NCBI GenBank assembly: GCA_002387205.1
Contig: DGLA01000008.1
Location: 62,001-126,000, forward strand
Source: Stutzerimonas stutzeri
GTDB lineage: Bacteria; Pseudomonadota; Gammaproteobacteria; Pseudomonadales; Pseudomonadaceae
Direction: 5' to 3'
Length of the DNA stretch: 64,000 bases
The translations under genes and the position numbers were made by a program. Positions 7,703 to 16,424 of this stretch are shown piece after piece. Each line of letters begins with the position of its first letter. Within the stretch, counting starts at the first letter, position 1. The notes beneath the pieces were generated by a model. It worked only from the letters and a program-made list of their open reading frames with translations, was not told the origin of the DNA and ran no database searches.

Positions 7703-8464
7703 TCAGGACTCCTGTTTTGCCGGGCTGGCCTTGTCTCGGGTGCTCTTTTCACGCAGGAAGGCCGGAACGATATAGATCGCGTCGATAAGGTAGCGTTTGG
7801 CAAGGCGACGTGGTTCGAGACACATGCGATGAAGCCACTCGAGCTTTGATTCTCGCATCCAACGAGGTGCGCGTTTGATCGTGCCGGTCGCAAAGGAAAT
7901 TGAAGCGCCAATGCAAAAGCCCATGCCAACTCGCTCGTGAGGCTGAGTCATCGACGCCAGTACCTCGCCGCGAGGGGTGCCAACCGCATACAGCACCAGG
8001 TCAGACGGGTTTTCTCGTACGAACCGCAGGCACCGCTGCACTTCTTCAGGCTTCTTGATAAATCCCATCGGAGGGTTGTAGTGATGCAGCGTGATGCCGG
8101 GGTAGAGGGCCCGCAATCGTTCGGCCTCGCTTGTCACCGAACCGATCAGAACCACCCGCAGGCGATCCCTGTCTGCCCACTTCAGTAGGTCGAGCGTCAG
8201 GTCACTACCCGGGATAGCCTCGTCCAAATGAACACCCAGACGGTGCAACAAGGAAAGCAGAATACGGCTGTCACATAGCCTCCAGCGGGCATTTGCGTAG
8301 GCGTGGCGCAGCTGGCCATCACTTTCCAACTGCACGAGGTGGTCGACATTGGGTGTCACCACATACGAATAGGGCTGCCTGATGCCCTCGCGAATGCAGG
8401 TCAATAATGCTTTCTTATTGCCAGAATAAAAGTCGATTCCGAACGCTGTAGTATCACTTGACAC
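7703..8464 (-). CDS. WecG/TagA/CpsF family (GT26) glycosyltransferase
   Basis: A 253-residue GT26 enzyme. The family motif TPNVDHL is at residues 37-43, an Asp at position 65 (in WRLCDSR) matches the place of the general base of TagA, a GSDL motif is at 87-90, and the conserved GASISFATGTIKRAPRWM-type segment is at 186-203. The C-terminal membrane-targeting appendage with LEWLHR and EPRRL is complete. The enzyme adds a sugar (typically ManNAcA, ManNAc or a similar residue) to a lipid-linked acceptor at the inner membrane. Its start overlaps the end of the GT2 gene by 11 bases. The sugar specificity here is unknown. Confidence 0.9.
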   Translation of the reverse strand: MSSDTTAFGIDFYSGNKKALLTCIREGIRQPYSYVVTPNVDHLVQLESDGQLRHAYANARWRLCDSRILLSLLHRLGVHLDEAIPGSDLTLDLLKWADRDRLRVVLIGSVTSEAERLRALYPGITLHHYNPPMGFIKKPEEVQRCLRFVRENPSDLVLYAVGTPRGEVLASMTQPHERVGMGFCIGASISFATGTIKRAPRWMRESKLEWLHRMCLEPRRLAKRYLIDAIYIVPAFLREKSTRDKASPAKQES

Positions 8465-9338
8465 TCATTGCTACTCCCTTGAAGGCGCCCTTGATACCCG
8501 ACCATACGAGGGTGGGGTTTCGATATTCCTTAATCGTGGTAACAGCTGATAAAAGGAACGCGGATGTGAGGGCGAACACCGGACCATAAAAACGCTTGTT
8601 GAAACGAGTCGCTGCCCGGTTTCGGTAGTAGTGGTAAAACGCCGATCGGTTACCAAGGCTTAATGAGCCATAGTGGAACAGACGGCTTTGCGGAATGACC
8701 TTGATCGAAACACCAAAGCGCCTGGCGCGATATTGCCAATCCACTTCTTCGAAATACATGAAATAGCTTTCATCCATCAGCCCGATCTCCTTGGTCAGGG
8801 CCGCTGAAAAAGCGAGGCTGCAGCCCATCAGGTAATCCGGGCTATGGGCAACGCTTTGTAGCTGCATGGCTTCGACGCTCTGGTCTTTACCGAGCAGGCG
8901 GGCCTTGCCGAGGATGGGGTAGAGCTTACCTCCTCCATAGCACTCCAGGCGCCCGGTATCGGCGCTCAGGACGACTGAGCCGACGAACTGACGATCATGC
9001 TGCTTCAGGGCCTCCAGCAAGGGAGAAAAGGCGTCGCTGTCAACGTAGGTATCGTTATTCAGGACCCAGAAATAGGTCGGCTCCAGGTTTTGCATTGCCC
9101 ACCGCATGCCATAGTTGTTTCCGCCTGCGTACCCGTTATTTTCGGGGTTGCAGAGAAACGTCACCTTTGAGGTTGGCTTCGCTTCCAACCACTGCTGCAA
9201 CGTCTGCGCGGAGCCGTCCTGCGAATCATTGTCGACAACAACTATGTGGTCGATGGTCAAGCAATGCGCGAGCAGGCTTTCGACGCAACTGATGGTCTCA
9301 GTAGCAGCTTTGTAGTTGAGAATAAGTGCGACGTTCAT
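8454..9338 (-). CDS. GT2 glycosyltransferase, rhamnosyltransferase-like
   Basis: A 294-residue GT-A fold transferase. It has the N-terminal nucleotide-sugar motif VVDNDSQDGS (residues 34-43), NNGYAGGNN (67-75), the metal-binding region LNNDT with Asp96, and the later FMYFEEVDW stretch typical of RfbF/WbbL-type rhamnosyltransferases. A short hydrophobic C-terminal region may hold it at the membrane. It likely adds a 6-deoxyhexose made by Gmd/Rmd to the growing repeat unit; this is inferred from neighbours. The start at MNVALILNYK overlaps the polymerase gene by 41 bases; an upstream in-frame start would deepen the overlap and add a non-conserved tail. Confidence 0.88.
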   Translation of the reverse strand: MNVALILNYKAATETISCVESLLAHCLTIDHIVVVDNDSQDGSAQTLQQWLEAKPTSKVTFLCNPENNGYAGGNNYGMRWAMQNLEPTYFWVLNNDTYVDSDAFSPLLEALKQHDRQFVGSVVLSADTGRLECYGGGKLYPILGKARLLGKDQSVEAMQLQSVAHSPDYLMGCSLAFSAALTKEIGLMDESYFMYFEEVDWQYRARRFGVSIKVIPQSRLFHYGSLSLGNRSAFYHYYRNRAATRFNKRFYGPVFALTSAFLLSAVTTIKEYRNPTLVWSGIKGAFKGVAMSVK

Positions 9339-10554
9339 GAACTCGTTCCTTGCTGCGAAGATGGCGTGCTCTGAGAGCGTGAATGACGAAAAGCATGCAG
9401 ATGACGGGCTGCGTATATTCGAAAAGACCATTCAGAGGCCAGATCACAAAGAACGCGAGCATGACGGAATAGGTGAAACTCATCTCAGGGTTGATGTTGC
9501 GGGCGATGTGTCTGTAAACGTAGAGGGTCAGCGGTACGAGGAGGAAGGTTAGAAAACCGAAGCGGAACAACGTTCCGATGATGCCGATATCGGAAAGAAA
9601 GAAATGTTCGCCAAAGTAGGGAATGAATCCGTCTTGCCACATCAGCGATAACGAGCCGCTAGGCAACCAGTTGACCTGGTTCAGATGGCTGAAAACGGAC
9701 GCGATCGTATGGGGACGAACGCCATCTTCCACATCACCGTCGAGGCTGCTTTCGTAGAATTCAAGGTTCAGCCCCAGCACTTCCAGCAACTCCGGGTAGA
9801 AATAGAACGGTGAAAGCAGCACACACAGGGACGCGGCCCATACCACGGCCTTGGCGCGCAGGCAAAACAGCGTGAAAGCCAGGCACAGGGCGATGAGCTG
9901 GCGGGTCTGTGTGGCGAAGACAAGGGTCAACAGAAGTATCGCCGCCACGATCAGATAGAAATTACGGCTTCGGCTGTCACCATTGATAGGTGATGTGCCT
10001 TTCGACCAGACCTGAATGCAATAGAAGTAGGCAAAGCAGATCAGGAACGGGCCGATAGACGAGCGATCTGGGCGGTCCCAGGACGTCTGCTCTTGCCGCA
10101 AGTCCGGCACCAGGCCGAATTTGAATCCCCATGACAACACCACCGCAATCAGTGCTGCATATAGCAGAGCGCGCTCGAACTGCAGGGTGCTGACATGCTT
10201 GGAAAGCAGCAGCAAGGGGACGAAACCAAATGTAAACAGGATCCTCCGTTCCTCGATCAGACCGTAAGTGATCGGCTGGCCGAAGGTATAGAACGAGAAG
10301 ATGGCAGGAAGCACGGTGAACACCACCACACTGTATGCCGCGTAGTACATGAGAATACGAAATTCACGGGACGCATCCTCGGTGCTTGCCAGTACCAGAA
10401 GCGCGGCAGCACCAAGACAGACCGCCAGGTACAGCTCGTTGAGGAACTTGAAGCCGATGGGGTTGTGCGTGCTGTCTCCGAACACCGAGAAGTGCAGGAT
10501 GATTGCCAGTACGGTCAATGGCAGAAAAAAGAATCTGGAGCTGATGCTTGTCAT
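9298..10554 (-). CDS. Wzy-like polysaccharide polymerase (multi-pass membrane protein)
   Basis: A 418-residue, strongly hydrophobic protein with about 10-12 membrane helices and a larger polar loop around residues 260-320 (YESSLDGDVEDG to GEHFFLSDIG), the layout of O-antigen/EPS polymerases. Wzy proteins join undecaprenyl-linked repeat units on the periplasmic side. The sequence is too divergent to rule out a ligase, but its place between GH5 and GT2 genes in an EPS cluster with Wza, Wzb and Wzc supports polymerase. The ATG at 10552-10554 follows AAGGA by eight bases; a GTG one codon earlier is possible. Its 3' end overlaps the GT2 start. Confidence 0.8.
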   Translation of the reverse strand: MTSISSRFFFLPLTVLAIILHFSVFGDSTHNPIGFKFLNELYLAVCLGAAALLVLASTEDASREFRILMYYAAYSVVVFTVLPAIFSFYTFGQPITYGLIEERRILFTFGFVPLLLLSKHVSTLQFERALLYAALIAVVLSWGFKFGLVPDLRQEQTSWDRPDRSSIGPFLICFAYFYCIQVWSKGTSPINGDSRSRNFYLIVAAILLLTLVFATQTRQLIALCLAFTLFCLRAKAVVWAASLCVLLSPFYFYPELLEVLGLNLEFYESSLDGDVEDGVRPHTIASVFSHLNQVNWLPSGSLSLMWQDGFIPYFGEHFFLSDIGIIGTLFRFGFLTFLLVPLTLYVYRHIARNINPEMSFTYSVMLAFFVIWPLNGLFEYTQPVICMLFVIHALRARHLRSKERVHERRTYSQLQSCY

Positions 10555-10941
10555 CACCTGAGTCCTTAGGTGCTTTACCTTTCCAATAACTACGTCGCAA
10601 CAAACTCAAGCTTTTCTCTCGTGCCCTGTTGATGCCTATGACGCGTCGTGCCTACGGATTGCTGGCTTGGGTTATCAAACGCCAACAATGGCTTGGGTGA
10701 AGCGTTGCCGTATAGCGCAGGGGCGTTCGAGCTCCGCTCGTATTAACCCCGAAGTGATCGGTCATCGCCTTGGACAACCAGTCCGGCACCTGGGTTGCGT
10801 AAAATTTCGAGATTTTTCAATCATCGAGAAATCTACGACGAGGTTCGCAGTGCTGGTGATACCCGGCGTAAGGCCGAAGCGGTTTAAGCATGGCCAACCA
10901 GTTGGGGCTAGCCATAACGTGACCGCCTCAGCACATGCCGA
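10555..10941. other. Gene-free stretch between the GH5 gene and wzy
   Basis: About 387 bases with no believable ORF. It is more AT-rich in places (about 10795-10850), including a loose AGATTT/AAATCT inverted repeat. It could contain an internal promoter for wzy and the genes after it, or the remains of a lost gene. I see no terminator with a T-run. Confidence 0.45.
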
Positions 10942-11997
10942 TCACTGAGCGCTCGTCGGACCGAACTCGGTGCAGTCGTTTGGGACATGCTTCTGCAGAA
11001 CTCGCATTTGCGGACGGTCCTTGCCGTTGATTGGCTCGATAGCCATTACGTATTCGCCCCATCCCGGGCCGCCTGCCCAGTAGGCACTGGGTATGCAGTG
11101 CTCGTTGAGATAGCCGAGCAGGTTGTCCATGGCGGTGAGCATGGATTCGGATTGCGCGGGCACGCCGTATTCCCCAAGGAAGCCTTTTTGCCCATGTTCC
11201 TTGAGCCACTCGATGAAAGGCTTCACCCGTTCGACACCCAGCATCGGATCGACGGTTTCATCGCTCGCGTAACGGCCGGAGAAGTCCTTGTCGAAGTAGA
11301 CGTGACCTTCATAGATGATCTTGTCTGCCGGGTCGTTTATGAGAAAGTCTTCGTTCACCTTTCTCCAGTGAAAGGTGCTGGCCCACCGGTCACCTTCGAC
11401 GAATATCAGGGTCTGGTCATCCACCTCCCGAATCGCGTCCACTGCCGCTTGGGCGGCGCCAGGCCAGAGACCCTTCGTCGAGTGTGGCTCGTTCATGATG
11501 TCGTAGCCGAAAAGTGCCGGATGATCCTTGAATGTCTCGGCAAGCTTGCGCCAGACATCCGCGTAGGCCTTGTAGGGTACTTCTGCTGAGCCGATCAGCT
11601 TGCCCTTGTAGCGACCATAGTTGTGCATATCCAGAATGATTTTTTGATCATGCTGTGCGGCATAGTCCAAAGTCCTTCGAAGTAGACGAATCTGGTCGAA
11701 GTTAACGCCTTTGTTCAGGTCGTGCTGAACGCGTTCCCAGATAAAGGGGAAGCGGATCAGGCGGATGTTCTTGTCGGCGTAGTATTTGAAATATTTCTTG
11801 TCAGGATAGAAGTAGTTCGTGCCCACCTTTCCAGGCGTGACATGGGGAGCAAAGTTCGCTCCGGACATGTTGATCCCTATCAGGTCGATACCCTTGGCGT
11901 CGTCGGTTGCCTGGGCATGGGCGAGTGAGACAGCGCTAGCCAGGGTAAAGCCGATGATCAGCCACAGTGCTCTGGTCATGTGGTGGCTCGATTTCAT
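10942..11997 (-). CDS. Secreted glycoside hydrolase family 5 (endoglycanase-like)
   Basis: A 351-residue protein with a signal peptide (hydrophobic core about residues 8-25, likely cleavage after AHA at 28), so it should act in the periplasm or outside. The GH5 TIM barrel shows IRFPFIWERV (79-90), the HN pair at 125-126, the acid/base Glu170 in MNEP and the nucleophile Glu276 in GEYG. Cellulases and mannanases belong to this family. Located between wzc and wzy, it probably trims or edits the polymer, as PslG and BcsZ (different GH families) do in their loci. The start MKSSHH is chosen because GAAGG lies eight bases before it. The true substrate is unknown. Confidence 0.88.
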   Translation of the reverse strand: MKSSHHMTRALWLIIGFTLASAVSLAHAQATDDAKGIDLIGINMSGANFAPHVTPGKVGTNYFYPDKKYFKYYADKNIRLIRFPFIWERVQHDLNKGVNFDQIRLLRRTLDYAAQHDQKIILDMHNYGRYKGKLIGSAEVPYKAYADVWRKLAETFKDHPALFGYDIMNEPHSTKGLWPGAAQAAVDAIREVDDQTLIFVEGDRWASTFHWRKVNEDFLINDPADKIIYEGHVYFDKDFSGRYASDETVDPMLGVERVKPFIEWLKEHGQKGFLGEYGVPAQSESMLTAMDNLLGYLNEHCIPSAYWAGGPGWGEYVMAIEPINGKDRPQMRVLQKHVPNDCTEFGPTSAQ

Positions 11998-12129
11998 GTA
12001 GGTAACCTTCATCAATAGCGCAGCACGTGGGCACGCTCGGAACATGGTTCAACGAGCGAATCATCCAGGGTGCGATCGTTAGGCGGTTGTTGAGCGCTCG
12101 GGGCGAATCAACCGGCGAGAAAGCGGTGC

Positions 12130-12163
12130 CATCACCTCGGTACGTTGACACACCGAGGTGATG
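12130..12163 (-). other. Perfect 12-pair hairpin immediately after wzc
   Basis: CATCACCTCGGT (12130-12141) and ACCGAGGTGATG (12152-12163) form a 12-pair stem with a 10-base loop, starting three bases beyond the wzc stop. There is no T-run behind it on the minus strand, so it is not a standard terminator. It may protect the 3' end of the wcaJ-wzb-wzc message or reduce read-through into GH5. Confidence 0.7.
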
Positions 12164-12166
12164 CAA

Positions 12167-14377
12167 TCACTTGCTCTGATACTCGTACTGGTAGTAACCG
12201 TACTCGCTGTAGGTCGAGGCCTTGCGGACAACGGCGTTGAAGATCACGCCCTTGACCATCAGTCCGTTCTGTTCGAGGCGACGCTTGGCGAACTCGATTT
12301 CCTTGATACCGTTCAGGCCGTAGCGGGTCACCATCAAGGTGGTGCCGGCCTGACTGCCGACCAGCGCAGCATCCGTCACGGCCAGGATCGGTGGTGTATC
12401 GAAAATCACCAGGTCGTACATGCTGCTGATCTCCCTGACGAAGCGCGAGAAGTTCTCGTGCATCAGGAGTTCCGACGGGTTGGGTGGAAGCTGTCCGTGG
12501 GTGATCACGTGCAAGTTGTTCAGCTGGGTTTTCTGGATGGCGTCGAACAGGGTGATGCGTCCCGAAAGAATATCCGACAGACCCTTTTCTCCCTGGCAGC
12601 GCATGACCTTGTGCAGGTAGCCCTTGCGCATGTCGGCATCGATCAGCAGTACCTTTTTACCCGACTGAGCCACAACGGCCGCAAGGTTGCTGGTCACGAA
12701 CGACTTACCCACCGCCGGGCTGGGGCCGGTGATCATGAGGATATTGTTTTTCGCTTCGATCATTGCGAAGTGCAGGCTGGTACGCAGGCTGCGCATGGCT
12801 TCTGTCGCAAGGTCGGCCGGGTCGTTGATCGTCAGCAGGTAGGAGGCACTGCTCTTGTCACGCTTGAAATTGGCCAGACGCTTTTCCAGCAGCCCCTGCT
12901 TCTCGCTGAACGGAATCGCTGCGTATACCGGGATGCCGACGCGCTCGATGTCTTCCGGGTTCTCCACGCCCCGCTTGAGTGCTTCGCGGACGTACACGAA
13001 GGCTACGGCGATGATCGCTCCGAGCAGGGTAGCGACAATGACGATCAACGGCTTGTTTGGCTTGATCGGTTCATCGATATCGGCTGCCGCATGGTCGACG
13101 ATACGTACATTGCCGACGGTGCCTGCGCGGATGATGTCCAGTTCCTGCGTCTTGTTCAGCAGCATCGAATAGGTATCGGACGAGACATCGACGTCGCGGG
13201 TCAGTCGCAGCAGTTCCTGTTGAGTGGACGGCAGGGTGCCGATCTGCTTTTCCAGCTCCGCCTTCTGCATTTGCAGCTGATTGATCTGATTCATCAGCGC
13301 CTGGAAGTTCGGATGCTGGCGAGTGAACCGGCTTTCCATTTCGGTGCGCTTGAGGTTCTGTTCGGAAATCTGGCTCTCGAGATCAACGATGCGGTCGAGT
13401 ACCGATTGGGTTTCAGCAGAAATGTCCACCGAGCGATTGCCGGTCTGGAATTCGTTCAAGGCCGTTTGCGCGGCGTCGAGTTTCTTGCGAACTTCCGGTA
13501 CCTGTTCGCTCAGGAATTCCAGGCTCTGCGTCGCCTCGGCCGCATTGCGGGCGATGTTCTGGTCGACGTAGCGCTGTGCGACCGCCTCAAGCACCTCGAC
13601 TGCCTTTTGCGGGTCGGTATCCTCCAGGGTGACGTTGAGGATGCCGGACTGCTTGCCGCGTTCGCCGGCATTCAGTCGAGCCTGATAGTCTTCGGTGGTG
13701 GCGTAGGTACGGTTTTTAATGACGGTGAAGGTGGTTCCGGGGCGCGCGTTCAGCTCCGCCACGGTGATGCCGTAGTCAGGCGTCTCGATGGGTTCGCCCA
13801 CGATGCCTTGAACAACCACTTCGCCATCGGTGTCGCGCAGGATAAAGCCGTTGTTTTCAGCAGCTTCCAGCGTCAGTTCTTCACCATGCATCTTGTCCGG
13901 GACGATCAGCTGCGTGACACGCAGCGACTCGCCACCCCAAGCATAGGACTCGAACCCTTCCGGATACCAGCCCAGCTGATTCTCCTCGGTGGGCTCGAAC
14001 TTGCGGTAGACGTAGCCGCCGATCACCGGGAAATGGTGGGGTTTGATGATGATGTCGAGATTCAGGTCTTCAACGGCACCGCCTACGACCGAGCGCGACT
14101 TGAGCAGGGCTATTTCAGTCTGTGCCGGCGAGACGGCTGGCGCCGTGCCAACCACGTCCGTCAGGCTCGGCAATCCGCCTTTCGCCTGGATCTGAATCAT
14201 CGCGCTCGCCAGATAGACCGGTGTGGCCAGCAGCGCATAGGCGATACCGAGCGCGGCAAAGAATCCGGTTATAGTGAGGATGAGTCCCCGATTGTTCAGG
14301 AAGGTGTCAAAGAGGTGGGCCAGATCAATGTCCTTTTCCTCTTTAGTCTCGTATATGGGTCGTGGCATGGTGGTCAT
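12167..14377 (-). CDS. wzc: Wzc-like polysaccharide co-polymerase and tyrosine autokinase
   Basis: A 736-residue inner-membrane BY-kinase. Helix one is at about 32-52, followed by a Wzz domain and a periplasmic coiled coil (about 285-400), with helix two at 443-464. The cytoplasmic kinase domain has Walker A GPSPAVGKS (551-559), Walker A' LLIDADMRKG (577-586) and Walker B VIFDTPP (657-663). The tail carries a tyrosine cluster (Tyr723, 726, 728, 729, 731, 733) that is the autophosphorylation site in this family. Cycles of phosphorylation, reversed by the Wzb phosphatase encoded 15 bases upstream, control chain length and export with Wza. AAGGA precedes the ATG. A hairpin directly follows the stop. 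Confidence 0.96.
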   Translation of the reverse strand: MTTMPRPIYETKEEKDIDLAHLFDTFLNNRGLILTITGFFAALGIAYALLATPVYLASAMIQIQAKGGLPSLTDVVGTAPAVSPAQTEIALLKSRSVVGGAVEDLNLDIIIKPHHFPVIGGYVYRKFEPTEENQLGWYPEGFESYAWGGESLRVTQLIVPDKMHGEELTLEAAENNGFILRDTDGEVVVQGIVGEPIETPDYGITVAELNARPGTTFTVIKNRTYATTEDYQARLNAGERGKQSGILNVTLEDTDPQKAVEVLEAVAQRYVDQNIARNAAEATQSLEFLSEQVPEVRKKLDAAQTALNEFQTGNRSVDISAETQSVLDRIVDLESQISEQNLKRTEMESRFTRQHPNFQALMNQINQLQMQKAELEKQIGTLPSTQQELLRLTRDVDVSSDTYSMLLNKTQELDIIRAGTVGNVRIVDHAAADIDEPIKPNKPLIVIVATLLGAIIAVAFVYVREALKRGVENPEDIERVGIPVYAAIPFSEKQGLLEKRLANFKRDKSSASYLLTINDPADLATEAMRSLRTSLHFAMIEAKNNILMITGPSPAVGKSFVTSNLAAVVAQSGKKVLLIDADMRKGYLHKVMRCQGEKGLSDILSGRITLFDAIQKTQLNNLHVITHGQLPPNPSELLMHENFSRFVREISSMYDLVIFDTPPILAVTDAALVGSQAGTTLMVTRYGLNGIKEIEFAKRRLEQNGLMVKGVIFNAVVRKASTYSEYGYYQYEYQSK

Positions 14378-14392
14378 CGAAGGTCCTTCTTC

Positions 14393-14830
14393 TTATTTCA
14401 GGTAAGGAAGCCAGCTTTCAACGGACTGTGTCAGAAGGCTGTGAACGTGTTCGAAGGCAGGCTTGGATTGACGGAAAGGGTCAGGGATCTCCGTGTCGTC
14501 CAGCCATTTGCCGATCAGGAAGGTCTTGCCATGTACCTCCGGGGCTATCTGGCGGATGTGCTGGATATGGCTCTGCTCCATGGCAAGAATGAGATCCGCC
14601 TGATGCAGCATGGCGCTATCGACCTGTCTGGCGCGGTGGCTAAGGAGTTCCAGTCCGTGTTCTTTCAGCACTTCGTGTGCGTTCTTGTCCATTGGCTTGC
14701 CTACCAGGGCACCTATGCCGGCCGAGCTGATCGACAGGCCTTTTTCCTTGAGTTTGTGTTTGAGCAACGCTTCGGCTGCCGGGCTTCGGCACACGTTGCC
14801 GACGCAGACGATCAGTATGTTCTTGAACAT
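14393..14830 (-). CDS. wzb: Low-molecular-weight protein tyrosine phosphatase
   Basis: A 145-residue enzyme with the signature CX5R: Cys9 (nucleophile) to Arg15 in CVGNVCRS, and the general acid Asp117 in the DPF motif. It dephosphorylates the tyrosine-rich tail of the Wzc kinase encoded directly after it, which fits the usual wzb-wzc pairing. It is cytoplasmic. The size equals E. coli Wzb (147). The position between the initiating transferase and wzc is typical of group 1 capsule and colanic-acid-like systems. Confidence 0.95.
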   Translation of the reverse strand: MFKNILIVCVGNVCRSPAAEALLKHKLKEKGLSISSAGIGALVGKPMDKNAHEVLKEHGLELLSHRARQVDSAMLHQADLILAMEQSHIQHIRQIAPEVHGKTFLIGKWLDDTEIPDPFRQSKPAFEHVHSLLTQSVESWLPYLK

Positions 14831-14987
14831 GATTATTTAGCCTCGCAGCCCCGTATCAATGGGCTGGAGGAGGGCCTGCGTTTTACAGACCGCAAATCTG
14901 ATGATGGGCTTTTTCATAAGTTCAGTCCTGCTGCGCTCGCGCATGAAAAATAGGCGTGTGCCAATGGATTCGCTATGCGGGTGGCAG

Positions 14988-16424
14988 TCAATACACATCC
15001 TTGTTGAACAGCAGGGCTGGCACGGTACGCGCCAGAATGTAGATGTCGAACCAGACGGACCAGCGCTCGATGTAATCCAGGTCGAATTCGACACGTTTCT
15101 CGATTTTTTCCAGGGTGTCCGTTTCGCCGCGGTAGCCGTTGATCTGCGCCCAACCGGTAATGCCTGGCTTGACCCGATGGCGCGCTGAGTACTCGGAGAC
15201 CGCGTCTTCGAACAGCACGCCGGCCGCTTTGGTTGCTGTCGCGTGGGGGCGGGGGCCGACCATCGACATACTGCCAAGAAACACGTTCAGCAACTGTGGA
15301 AGCTCGTCGAGGCTGGTCTTGCGAATGAAGCGACCGACACGGGTAATACGATCATCACCACGGGTAGTCTGGCGCTCGGCATTGGCATCGGATTTGGCGT
15401 GGTACATGGAGCGAAACTTGAAGACTTCGATCAAGCGGTTGTTGTAGCCGTAGCGTTTCTGCTTGAAGAGGACCGGGCCCGGGGAATCCAGCTTGATGGC
15501 CAGGGCGAGCAGCAACATCACCGGCGCGGCCGCAAGCAGAGCCAGGCTGGACAGCACGATGTCCTCGATGCGCTTGAACATCGGCGACCAGCCGCGCAGA
15601 GGCAGATCCGAAGCGATGAGGGTTGGAAGACCGCCGACTTCGGTGATGCGTTTGTTTGCATGGCGAAAGGCAACCATGTCAGGTACCAGCAACACATTGA
15701 CTGGCAGTTTGCGCAACTCATTGATGACCTGGCCGATGCGGCTGTCGGCGAACCAGGGCAGGGCAACCAGCACTTGCGTGACCTTTTCCTCGCGGATCAT
15801 TTGTTCCAGGTCGCGGGTATTGCCCAGGAGCGGCAGGTCGGCAAGGGTTTTCGGCAGGCGCTCCAGGCGGTCGTCGATGAACCCGAGCACACCGGTACGA
15901 ATATCGCGATGGTGGGCCAGATACTCCGCCACGCGGACACCGTTGTCCGTGCCGCCGAGGATGACTGCGTTCTGCAGATAGACGCCTTTTGACATCAGTC
16001 GGCGGAACAGTGCGAGCATCATCAGGCGCTCGGCACCAAACAGAACGGTACTGGTGGCAAACCAGAAGGTCAGGTGCTTGGCTTCGAGGTAGCTGAACAT
16101 GCCCAGCCCCTGATGCATGAAGATGAGCAGGCTGAATGCTGCGGCCCACGCAACCAGCATCGTGCGAAAGCGCAGCAGCGTGCTGAAGACTTCTTCGCTG
16201 TATATGCCGACGGACTGGAAGATCACTACGCTGATTACAGCGAAGAACACCAGGAAGGTACTGAAGGTGCCGCCGCCTACCGGTAGCTCCAAAGGAAGGA
16301 AAAGCAACAGCAGTACGCCCGGCAATACAGCGGTCAGGCCATGTATCAGGCGGACACTGGCTAGAAAGTAATCGACAAAACTGGGGTGAGCATACTCAAG
16401 TGTTCCAACGGACTGTAAGCGCAT
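14988..16424 (-). CDS. Undecaprenyl-phosphate sugar phosphotransferase, WcaJ-like
   Basis: A 478-residue polyprenyl-phosphate hexose-1-phosphate transferase that starts repeat-unit assembly at the inner membrane. Four to five N-terminal helices (about 24-45, 52-70, 88-105, 118-140) precede a CoA-binding-like Rossmann segment with VILGGTDNG near 175. The catalytic C-terminal domain has KFRSM, DELPQLLNVFLGSMSMVGPRP and KPGITGWAQINGYRGE elements. The family transfers glucose-1-P or galactose-1-P; glucose is the commonest for WcaJ types. It is the first gene of the cluster, with a strong AAGGAAGGAG ribosome site. An AGCTA-TCGC-TAGCT repeat lies 18-31 bases upstream. Confidence 0.93.
   Translation of the reverse strand: MRLQSVGTLEYAHPSFVDYFLASVRLIHGLTAVLPGVLLLLFLPLELPVGGGTFSTFLVFFAVISVVIFQSVGIYSEEVFSTLLRFRTMLVAWAAAFSLLIFMHQGLGMFSYLEAKHLTFWFATSTVLFGAERLMMLALFRRLMSKGVYLQNAVILGGTDNGVRVAEYLAHHRDIRTGVLGFIDDRLERLPKTLADLPLLGNTRDLEQMIREEKVTQVLVALPWFADSRIGQVINELRKLPVNVLLVPDMVAFRHANKRITEVGGLPTLIASDLPLRGWSPMFKRIEDIVLSSLALLAAAPVMLLLALAIKLDSPGPVLFKQKRYGYNNRLIEVFKFRSMYHAKSDANAERQTTRGDDRITRVGRFIRKTSLDELPQLLNVFLGSMSMVGPRPHATATKAAGVLFEDAVSEYSARHRVKPGITGWAQINGYRGETDTLEKIEKRVEFDLDYIERWSVWFDIYILARTVPALLFNKDVY

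Noticed and set aside
12158..14953. A 931-codon plus-strand open frame opposite wzc and wzb
   Set aside because: It is antisense to two certain genes with complete catalytic motifs, has no recognisable domain, and such long antisense frames are common in GC-rich DNA.
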